Source: Acidobacteriota bacterium (GTDB taxonomy: Bacteria; Acidobacteriota; Thermoanaerobaculia; Multivoradales; Multivoraceae). Taken from it: DNA of 34,877 nt. The notes under the pieces are model-generated. The model was given only the letters and a program-made list of their open reading frames with translations, had not been told where the DNA came from and did not search any database. The position numbers were made by a program, and so were the translations under genes. The DNA lies in contig JAPOVF010000083.1 in the NCBI GenBank assembly GCA_026708285.1, positions 1-34,877 on the forward strand, read 5' to 3'. This document shows positions 16,986-25,254 of this stretch, in pieces (position 1 is the first letter of the stretch; each line of letters starts with the position of its first letter).

Positions 16986-17019
16986 AAACAAAAGAGAGCG
17001 GGCCGAAGCACCCACTCTC
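16986..17019 (-). terminator. Terminator-like stem with T-run in the rimP-nusA leader (putative attenuator)
   Basis: On the minus strand GAGAGTGGG (17019-17011) pairs with CCCGCTCTC (17002-16994), nine pairs including one G-U, across an eight-base loop. It is followed at once by TTTTGTTT (16993-16986). This is the form of an intrinsic terminator, but it lies between the predicted promoter and the rimP start, ending a few bases before the Shine-Dalgarno AGGGA. NusA-dependent autoregulation through a leader terminator has been described for nusA operons in other bacteria; that role here is inference. Confidence 0.5.
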
Positions 17020-17088
17020 AGCAGCCGCCTGCCGGTTTTCGGCGGATTCGCGTCCCGGAAGGGAGAGCGCGCCGGCAGTCGGACCTGC

Positions 17089-17118
17089 ACTATACAACCG
17101 ATGGTTGGGGCGGGGCAA
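17089..17118 (-). promoter_or_regulatory. Sigma-70-like promoter for the rimP-nusA-infB operon
   Basis: The minus strand carries TTGCCC (17118-17113), an 18-base spacer and TATAGT (17094-17089), four and five of six consensus matches. A start near 17082 would give a leader of about 107 bases containing the terminator-like stem. The box stands out in a very GC-rich background and is the only good candidate in the divergent gap. Confidence 0.55.
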
Positions 17119-17231
17119 CAGCAGCGTTGGCAGGTGGATTGCACGCGAGGGAGGTGGCCGGCCGGTGCCCTCGGCGACGAGGGGCCGGCGCGGTTGTATG
17201 CTTTCCCCTATCGAGCGAGGTACTCCTGACG

Positions 17232-18752
17232 ATGAATACGAAGAAGCAGATCCTCCTTACCGCCCTGATGGTCTTCGGTGCCCTTGTGTTCGGCATGATC
17301 ATCGCCGGCGGGTTGAATCTCACCGAACCGACGCGGGCGGAAGAGGCCGGCCGGAGTGCTGAGGCCGCGGAGGAAGACTCCCGTCGCGAACAGGCGAGAC
17401 GGGTCGAACGTCATGCCAGGACGTCGATCGAGAGCTTCGCCGATCTGGCGGAAGCGGTGCTACCGGCCGTGGTCACGGTCGAGGTCGCGAGGATCGAAGA
17501 GAGCTCCGGCCCCGGTTTTTTCTTCCGGCGCAACCCGTTCCAGCGCCAGCCGCAAGGTGAGCCGGAGCCCGACGAACAGCGGCTCCAGGGTGCCGGCAGC
17601 GGTTTCCTGATCTCCGCCGATGGCTGGATCGTGACGAACAACCACGTGATCGACGAGGCGGACGACATCACGGTCCGTCTCGACGGCCGCGAGTACGAAG
17701 CCGAGGTCCGGGGCCGCGACCAGGAGACCGATCTGGCCCTGATCAAGATCGATGTGGACGAGGACCTGCCGTTCCTGCCGCTTGGAGACTCGGACAAGCT
17801 GCGGGTCGGTGACTGGATCATGGCGATCGGCAGCCCCTTGAGCTTCGAGGCGTCCGTGACCGTGGGCGTCGTCAGCGCCAAGGGTCGTTCTTTCCGGATC
17901 GAGGACGGACCCTCGAGCTTCGCGAACTACATTCAGACCGACGCCGCGATCAACCGGGGCAACTCCGGAGGCCCGCTGGTCAACACCGCCGGCGAGGTCG
18001 TCGGCATCGCCACCGCGATGGCTTGGGCCGAGAACATCGGCTTCGCGGTGCCGGTCGACGTGCTGGAGGGAGTCCTGCCGCAGTTGCGTGACGAGGGACG
18101 GGTTCGGCGCGGCTACCTCGGCGTGCAGATCCGCGACCTGGAGCACATCGATGCGCGTTACTACGAACTGGACGAACCGCACGGCGCCCTCGTTCTGGAC
18201 GTGGTGGACGAGACGCCCGCGGAGAAGGCCGGCGTCGAGTCCGGAGACGTGATCCTGGGCGTCGACGACCACGATGTCGTGGCCACCCGCGACCTGATCG
18301 ACTACGTCGCCGCGCTGCCACCCGGCGAGAGCGTCGAACTGGAAGTCCTCCGCGACACCCGGCGGATCACGCTCGATGTCCTGCTGGAGGAACGTCCGCT
18401 GCAGGTCGCCGAGAGCAGCTCCGCGAGACCGGCCCCGACGCGGGGCGAAGGCGTGGAGTGGCTCGGTCTCGATTTGCGGCCTCTGACCGCGAATCTCCGC
18501 GAGCGCGCGGGACTGGACCGGCGGCAGCGCGGCGTCTTCGTCTCGGATGTCTCGGCCCGCAGCGTCTTCGCCGAGAGCGGCTTCCAGCCCGGAGTCGTGA
18601 TCATTGGCATCGACGGCGCCGAGATTCGTGATCTGGACGACCTGAGGGCAGCGACCGACGACCTGGAGACCGGCGACCTGGTCCGCGTTGAGGCGCTGAT
18701 TCCCGGGGTTTCCGGCCCACAGCGATTCTTCTCGGTCATCGAAGTACCCTGA
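17232..18752 (+). CDS. HtrA/DegP-like periplasmic serine protease with two PDZ domains
   Basis: Trypsin-like periplasmic protease and chaperone for envelope protein quality control. It has a signal anchor or signal peptide at residues 4-27, the protease domain with the full triad His138 (TNNHVID), Asp167 (ETDLALIKI) and Ser245 (RGNSGGPL), PDZ1 at about 295-385 and a second PDZ-like domain at about 412-505. A charged Glu/Arg-rich segment (33-65) separates membrane and protease, and FFFRRNPF near 96-103 resembles the flexible LA loop. ATG 17232 is chosen because the signal sequence begins there; the open frame extends upstream into the divergent promoter region without meaning. A TATGCT at 17197-17202 could be its -10 box. 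The response-regulator gene begins five bases after its stop. Confidence 0.92.
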   Translation: MNTKKQILLTALMVFGALVFGMIIAGGLNLTEPTRAEEAGRSAEAAEEDSRREQARRVERHARTSIESFADLAEAVLPAVVTVEVARIEESSGPGFFFRRNPFQRQPQGEPEPDEQRLQGAGSGFLISADGWIVTNNHVIDEADDITVRLDGREYEAEVRGRDQETDLALIKIDVDEDLPFLPLGDSDKLRVGDWIMAIGSPLSFEASVTVGVVSAKGRSFRIEDGPSSFANYIQTDAAINRGNSGGPLVNTAGEVVGIATAMAWAENIGFAVPVDVLEGVLPQLRDEGRVRRGYLGVQIRDLEHIDARYYELDEPHGALVLDVVDETPAEKAGVESGDVILGVDDHDVVATRDLIDYVAALPPGESVELEVLRDTRRITLDVLLEERPLQVAESSSARPAPTRGEGVEWLGLDLRPLTANLRERAGLDRRQRGVFVSDVSARSVFAESGFQPGVVIIGIDGAEIRDLDDLRAATDDLETGDLVRVEALIPGVSGPQRFFSVIEVP

Positions 18753-18757
18753 CGCCC

Positions 18758-20109
<1,352 letters not shown>

Positions 20110-20113
<4 letters not shown>

Positions 20114-20529
20114 GCGCGGTGCGGCCCGGCGCCTCGATTCCGCATCGGATTCTGGTCGCCAAGCCCGGGCTCGACGGCCACGACCGGGGCGCGAAGGTCG
20201 TTGCCCGGGCGTTGCGGGATGCCGGCTTCGAGGTGATCTACACCGGTTTGCGCAAGACACCGGAGCAGATCGTCGCCGCGGCGGTGCAGGAAGATGTCCG
20301 GGCCGTCGGTCTGTCCATCCTGTCCGGGGCCCACAACACCCTGCTCCCCGAAGTCGTAGACGGGCTCAGGGCGGCGGCCGCGGATGACGTCCTCGTGTTC
20401 GCCGGCGGCATCGTTCCGGAGCGGGACATCCAGGGGCTCAGGGCGGCCGGTGTGGACGAGGTCTTTCCCCCGGGCTCGAGCACGGCCGAGATCGTCGAGT
20501 ACCTGAACCGCCGCCTCGGGCCGCCGTGA
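20110..20529 (+). CDS. Stand-alone cobalamin-binding subunit, methylmalonyl-CoA mutase C-terminal type
   Basis: Protein of 139 residues consisting almost wholly of a B12-binding Rossmann-like domain of the acyl-CoA mutase type. The DxHxxG motif holding the cobalt-coordinating His is D22-G-H24-D-R-G27. It is followed by the [13 protein letters not shown] nucleotide-loop segment (67-78) and [15 protein letters not shown] (96-110). Such proteins act as the small subunit of split B12-dependent mutases (methylmalonyl-, ethylmalonyl- or isobutyryl-CoA mutase), moving carbon skeletons in propionate or branched-chain metabolism. The catalytic TIM-barrel subunit is not in the window. The GTG start overlaps the response regulator's stop by four bases and its own stop overlaps valS by four. 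Confidence 0.88.
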
Positions 20530-23195
20530 AGAAGCGCTTCGACCCGACGTCCTACGAGGGCAAGTGGCAGGCGTGGTGGGCGGAGCGGGATCTGTTCCGC
20601 TGCCCGGAGGATCCGGAACGGAAGGGACCGGATCCGTATTGCATCCTGATCCCGCCGCCGAACGTGACCGGCAGGCTGCACATCGGGCATGCGCTGCAAA
20701 GCACGCTCCAGGATCTGGTGACCCGCTGGCGGCGGATGCGGGGCGACAACGCCCTCTGGCTTCCCGGCACCGACCACGCCGGTATCGCGACCCAACTGAT
20801 GGTCGAGCGGCACCTGGAACAGGGGGGATCGAGCCGGGTCGAACTTGGCCGGGAGAAGTTCGTCGAGCGCGTATGGCGCTGGAAGGATGAGTACCACTCG
20901 AACATCCGGGGCCAGTTGCAGCGGCTGGGGGCTTCCTGCGACTGGTCTCGAGAGCGGTTCACCCTGGACGAACACCTCGCGCACGCCGTGCGGACGGCCT
21001 TCGTCGAGTTGTACCGCGAGGGCCTGATCTACCGTGGCGAGCACATGGTCAACTGGTCGCCCGTCCTGCAGACGGCCGTGTCGGACCTGGAAGTGGAGAA
21101 CCGTGAGGTCGAAGGCACGCTCTACAACCTGGCGTATCCCCTGGAGCCGGAGGAAGGGAGCGATGGCGCCAGCGAAGAACCGTTGATCGTCGCGACAACG
21201 CGCCCGGAAACGATGCTGGGCGATACCGCGGTTGCCTTCCATCCAGACGACGAGCGCTACCGGCACCTCGGGGACCGTTTCGCGCGACTGCCGATCCTGG
21301 GCCGGCGTCTGAGGCTGGTCGCCGACGAATACGTCGACCCGGAGTTCGGCACCGGACTGGTCAAGGTCACGCCGTTCCACGACCCGAACGACCACGAGAT
21401 CGCGCTCAGGCACGATCTCCCGGGTGTGCGGGTGATCGGCCTGGACGGGCGGATGACGGCCGAGGCCGGTGCCGACTTCGAGGGCCTCGACCGCCTGGAA
21501 GCCCGGCGGCGGGTAGTCGAACGGCTCGAAGCGGAGGGCCGCCTGCGCGGGACCGAGCGGCACGTCCACAGCGTAGGCCACTCGCAGCGGAGCGGGGAAC
21601 CGATCGAGCCCATGCTGTCTCCGCAGTGGTTCGCCGATGTTTCGGGCATGGCGAAGGAGGCGCTCGCCGCCGTCGAAGACGGCCGGCTCGAGCTGATCCC
21701 CGATAGCTGGGACAAGACCTGGGAGCACTGGCTGCGCAACATCCGGCCCTGGGTCATCTCGCGCCAGCTCTGGTGGGGGCACCGCATTCCGGCCTGGTAC
21801 GACGGAGACGGGACCTGCTACGTCGCGATGGACCGCCGGGAGGCCGAGGAACTGGCCGGCACGGACGAACTGACCCGCGACCCCGACGTGCTGGACACCT
21901 GGTTCTCGTCGGGTCTGTGGCCGCTGTCGACCCTCGGCTGGCCCGACCGGGACGCCCCGGACCTGCGGACCTGGTACCCGACGGACGTGCTGATCACGGG
22001 ATTCGACATCCTGTTCTTCTGGGTCGCCCGCATGGTCATGCTCTCGCAGCACTTCTGCGGCGAGGTGCCGTTCCGCGCCGTCCATCTGACCGGGCTGGTC
22101 CGGGACGCGCGGGGCGAGAAGATGTCGAAGACGAAGGGCAACACGGTCGACCCGATGGACCTTGTCGAGGAGTACGGGGCCGACGCGATGCGCTTCACGC
22201 TGGCGGTGCTCGACGTTCCGGGACGCGACATTCCGCTCGATCTCGAGCGGATGGCGGGTTATCGCGCCTTCGGCAACAAGATCTGGAATGCGGTCCGGTT
22301 CGCGCTGGCGCGTACCGAGGGAGCGCATACTCCCGGGTCGGCTTCCGAGTTACGCGGTGACGACCTGGCGGCACCCGAACGCTGGATCCTCTCCCGCCTG
22401 TCGGCCACCGCGGCCGCGGTCAACGAGGCCCTGGAGGAGTTTCGCTTCGACCGTGCCTGCAACGCGCTCTACCACTTCTTCTGGCACGAGCTGTGCGACT
22501 GGTACATCGAGTTCGCGAAGCCCGCTCTCTCGGGAAGGGCGCCCAGGCCGCGGGTCGCCGAGACCGTTCTGTTCACGATCGAATCGAGCCTGCGGCTGTT
22601 GCATCCGGTGATGCCGCACCTGACGGAGGAGCTCTGGCAGCGCCTGCCTCGCGCCAAGGCTCGGGGCTCCGGGGAGCCCGACAGCATCGCGCTTCAGGCC
22701 TACCCGCTGGGTGACGACGACCTGGTCTCGGACGAGGTCGGGCGGGGCATGGACGTCGTGATTGGCGCCGTCCAGGCGGCCCGGAGTCTGCGCCGCGAGC
22801 GGAACCTCGCCGCGGCCGCGAAGATGTCCGTCTTCGTCGAGAACGGCGACCCCGACCTGATCGCCTTCGTCGTCGACCAGGCATCTCTGCTGGGCGCGGT
22901 CGCCGGTGTCGGTCAGGTCGAAGCCGGCAGGGGGCCGGCCGGGTCGGTCCGGGACCGCGTCGGGGGAGTGAATCTCGCGTTCGAGGTCGAGGCGCCGACG
23001 ATGACCGAGTCCGAGCGGGCGAAGCTCGCCAGGGACCTGCAGAAGATCGACGCCGAGATCGCCGGCGCCCGGGGCCGACTCTCGAACACCGGATTCCTCG
23101 AGAAGGCTCCGGTCCACGTCGTCGAGGGCAACCGCGCGCGTCTCGCCGAACTGGAGGAGCGCCGCCAGCGGGTGTCCGAGGCGCTCGGCTGCTAG
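20526..23195 (+). CDS. valS: Valyl-tRNA synthetase
   Basis: Class I aminoacyl-tRNA synthetase charging tRNA-Val. Present are [15 protein letters not shown] with the HIGH motif at residues 52-55, the CP1 editing domain (with [17 protein letters not shown]), KMSKT at 532-536, the anticodon-binding helical domain and a C-terminal coiled-coil arm (about 825-889, [17 protein letters not shown]...[12 protein letters not shown]). The 889-residue length is normal. The GTG start overlaps the preceding B12-domain gene by four bases; birA starts seven bases after its stop. Confidence 0.97.
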   Translation: MKKRFDPTSYEGKWQAWWAERDLFRCPEDPERKGPDPYCILIPPPNVTGRLHIGHALQSTLQDLVTRWRRMRGDNALWLPGTDHAGIATQLMVERHLEQGGSSRVELGREKFVERVWRWKDEYHSNIRGQLQRLGASCDWSRERFTLDEHLAHAVRTAFVELYREGLIYRGEHMVNWSPVLQTAVSDLEVENREVEGTLYNLAYPLEPEEGSDGASEEPLIVATTRPETMLGDTAVAFHPDDERYRHLGDRFARLPILGRRLRLVADEYVDPEFGTGLVKVTPFHDPNDHEIALRHDLPGVRVIGLDGRMTAEAGADFEGLDRLEARRRVVERLEAEGRLRGTERHVHSVGHSQRSGEPIEPMLSPQWFADVSGMAKEALAAVEDGRLELIPDSWDKTWEHWLRNIRPWVISRQLWWGHRIPAWYDGDGTCYVAMDRREAEELAGTDELTRDPDVLDTWFSSGLWPLSTLGWPDRDAPDLRTWYPTDVLITGFDILFFWVARMVMLSQHFCGEVPFRAVHLTGLVRDARGEKMSKTKGNTVDPMDLVEEYGADAMRFTLAVLDVPGRDIPLDLERMAGYRAFGNKIWNAVRFALARTEGAHTPGSASELRGDDLAAPERWILSRLSATAAAVNEALEEFRFDRACNALYHFFWHELCDWYIEFAKPALSGRAPRPRVAETVLFTIESSLRLLHPVMPHLTEELWQRLPRAKARGSGEPDSIALQAYPLGDDDLVSDEVGRGMDVVIGAVQAARSLRRERNLAAAAKMSVFVENGDPDLIAFVVDQASLLGAVAGVGQVEAGRGPAGSVRDRVGGVNLAFEVEAPTMTESERAKLARDLQKIDAEIAGARGRLSNTGFLEKAPVHVVEGNRARLAELEERRQRVSEALGC

Positions 23196-23202
23196 AGCCG
23201 CA

Positions 23203-24045
23203 ATGGCTGCTACCCTTCGCGCCCCGATGGCGGACCGCTCCGAGGAATTCGACCAGTTCACCGGGGAGTTGCTGGCCTGGTCGCCGCGCCTGCCGGGCAA
23301 CCTCGTGCTGATCGATACGATCGATTCGACGAACCGTTTCGTCAAGACACTGGCGGAGCGGTTCTTCGAGGAGGAGTCGGCACCGCAGTCAGCCCTGGTC
23401 GTGGCCTTCGAGCAGACGGCGGGCCGGGGTCGACAGGGCCGCTCGTGGGTCAGCACGGCGGGACGCGGCGTTTACTGCACCTGGCTGCAGCCGCTGCCGA
23501 TCGCGGGGGCAGGCCCCCTGGAGGGTCAGCTCGGAACGCTGCCGCTTCTGGCGGGCATCGGCGTGTGCCGTGGAGTGACGGACTTCGTCGACGGCCGAGC
23601 GGGCCTCAAGTGGCCCAACGACGTGCTCGTTGACGGCCGCAAGATCGCCGGCGTCCTGATCGAGACGGTGATCGGCGGCGGGGGCGAGACGGCGGCGGTG
23701 GTCGGATTCGGCGTGAACTACGATTTCGGCACCGCAGGCGAGTTACCGACTCCGGCAGCGACATCCATCGCGCTCGAAACCGGACGGCCACCGTCGCGGG
23801 CGGCCGTCGTCGCGCGGCTCGCCAGTTCGCTGGAGCGCGAGCTGGCTCGTGCGGGAGATGTGGAGTACACCCTGGATTCATACCGTCGCTGCACCATCCA
23901 TCGTGAGGGTGACCAAGTGAGCTGCCGGATCGGCGGCGAGACGGTTTCCGGCCGGTTCGCCGGCTTCGACGACGGCGGACGCTTCCGCCTCGAGACGCCG
24001 GCCGGCCTGCGCACGATCGCGTCGGGCGAGGTCATCGAGGCGTGA
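23203..24045 (+). CDS. birA: Biotin--[acetyl-CoA-carboxylase] ligase
   Basis: Biotin protein ligase that adenylates biotin and attaches it to the biotin carrier domain of acetyl-CoA carboxylase and related carboxylases. Motifs are IDSTNRFVKTLA (40-51), the biotinyl-AMP loop GRGRQGRSW (74-82), LKWPNDVLVDGRKIAGVLIET (135-155) and a C-terminal SH3-like domain (about 230-280). There is no N-terminal DNA-binding domain, so this is the monofunctional class I type and should not repress bio genes. ATG 23203 is used; ATG 23227 (MADRSEEF) is an equally possible start. It follows valS by seven bases and overlaps the next gene by four (GTGA). Confidence 0.94.
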   Translation: MAATLRAPMADRSEEFDQFTGELLAWSPRLPGNLVLIDTIDSTNRFVKTLAERFFEEESAPQSALVVAFEQTAGRGRQGRSWVSTAGRGVYCTWLQPLPIAGAGPLEGQLGTLPLLAGIGVCRGVTDFVDGRAGLKWPNDVLVDGRKIAGVLIETVIGGGGETAAVVGFGVNYDFGTAGELPTPAATSIALETGRPPSRAAVVARLASSLERELARAGDVEYTLDSYRRCTIHREGDQVSCRIGGETVSGRFAGFDDGGRFRLETPAGLRTIASGEVIEA

Positions 24046-24734
24046 CGCCGGGAGCGGATCCCGGGAGCGGGGACCGCGACTACTTCGAAGCCATCGAGGA
24101 GGAGTTCATCAGGCTGCGGGGAGCGCCCCTGCTGCTGAGTCCGGCGGACTGGCGTCTTGCGCGGCAGTGGCGGCGGGACGGCGTACCGCTTGACCTGGTT
24201 CTCGAGAGCATCCGCGAAGTATTCGCGCGGCGAGCCGAACGGGCGGCCGCGTCGCCGGATGCGCCGAAGCGGCGTGTGAGCAGTCTGCGCTACTGCCGGT
24301 CGGCGGTGGAGAAGGCATGGGCCGTCCATCGGGAGCTGGGACCGGTGCCGCCAGTTCAAAGGCCGCCATCGGCCATCGATGTGCCTGGGAAGCTGGTCGC
24401 CCTTGCGGCAGCCCTGCCCTCCTCGGTTCAGGGCGTCGACGCCACGAGACGCAGGCTCCTGGCGCTCGACGGGCCGGCGCCGGAGGTCGAGGCGAGACTG
24501 GCCGAGTTGGATCTCGAGCTGGTCGCGCAGGCGTTCGACTCGCTTGCAGCCGCGGACCGCGAGGCCGTACTTGCGGGCGCCGAGGAAGCGCTGCGCCAGA
24601 CGGCGGGACGAGTGGAGGAGCAGAGGCTGCCGGATCTTCGTCAGCGTCTGGTGCGCCGCCTGGTGCGCGAGCGGCTCGGGCTTCCCCTGCTTTCGCTCTT
24701 TGCCGAGACGGCGACGTCGCCGCGAGAGAGCTGA
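24042..24734 (+). CDS. Protein of unknown function, helical, coupled to birA
   Basis: I do not recognise a named family. The 230-residue protein is soluble, mostly helical and rich in Arg, Ala and Glu. An N-terminal block (about residues 14-95) looks conserved in style: YFEAIEEEFIRLRG, LLLSPADWRLARQWRRDGVPLDLV, then KRRVSSLRYCRSAVEKAW. The 'SPADW...W...G.P...V' layout resembles a small winged-helix or helical DNA-interaction module, but this is only an impression. The C-terminal half (about 115-215) is a run of amphipathic helices ending VRRLVRERLGLP. The GTG start overlaps the birA stop by four bases, so coupled translation is likely. It ends one base before the convergent methyltransferase gene. 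Confidence 0.75.
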   Translation: MTPGADPGSGDRDYFEAIEEEFIRLRGAPLLLSPADWRLARQWRRDGVPLDLVLESIREVFARRAERAAASPDAPKRRVSSLRYCRSAVEKAWAVHRELGPVPPVQRPPSAIDVPGKLVALAAALPSSVQGVDATRRRLLALDGPAPEVEARLAELDLELVAQAFDSLAAADREAVLAGAEEALRQTAGRVEEQRLPDLRQRLVRRLVRERLGLPLLSLFAETATSPRES

Positions 24735-24735
24735 C

Positions 24736-25254
24736 TCAGTTGCCTCGTCCTTCGCGGTTGCGGCGCCAGCGCTCGGCGCAACGGTCGTAGAGCACGATGC
24801 CGACCGTCATGCCGAGGTTCAGCGACACCGCGGTTGGGACGCGAAGGCGATGGTCGCTTTGCTTCAGAATGCGCTCCGAAACCGAACCGCTCTCGGGCCC
24901 GAACACGTAGCAGGCCCGCTCGGGGTGAACGAAGTCGGGAAGCGCGATCGCATCCGAAACGATCTCTACCGCGACCAGGGCCGTGTCGCGAGGGGCCGCC
25001 TCGACCAGATCCTCCACCTCGATCACCGGAACGTGCCGGTAGGCGCGGGTCGGATCGGTCGGCAGCCGCCGGACGTCGATGTGTTCCGATGGCTGGCCGA
25101 GGATGATCATCCGGGCCTGGAAGCAGAGCGCCGCCCGCAGGACGTGGCCGACGTTGACGGGATCGGCGGGTCGGTCGAGGGCGACACAGGCGAAGCCGCG
25201 GCCGCCTGCAAGATCCGCGCGGCGCTGGACAGGGCGTTCGATTCTCTTCGCCAC
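24736..25254 (-). CDS. TrmH/SpoU-family RNA 2'-O-methyltransferase
   Basis: SPOUT-superfamily SAM-dependent RNA methyltransferase of 172 residues, short like TrmL/TrmH-type enzymes without an extra RNA-binding domain. Motif 1 is PVNVGHVLRAA (32-42), motif 2 is CYVFGPESGSVSERIL (115-130) and motif 3 is VPTAVSLNLGMTVGIVLYDR (139-158), which together build the trefoil knot cofactor site. Its RNA target (tRNA wobble position, Gm18 or rRNA) cannot be told from sequence. The GTG start abuts the TGA of the 2-phosphoglycerate kinase/mutase gene with no gap, so it belongs to the same transcript. It converges on the unknown gene with one base between stops. Confidence 0.9.
   Translation of the reverse strand: MAKRIERPVQRRADLAGGRGFACVALDRPADPVNVGHVLRAALCFQARMIILGQPSEHIDVRRLPTDPTRAYRHVPVIEVEDLVEAAPRDTALVAVEIVSDAIALPDFVHPERACYVFGPESGSVSERILKQSDHRLRVPTAVSLNLGMTVGIVLYDRCAERWRRNREGRGN

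Noticed and set aside
16508-17100. A tRNA gene (metY-like) before rimP, as in Escherichia coli
   Set aside because: No cloverleaf or CCA-like end could be recognised in the leader or the divergent gap.
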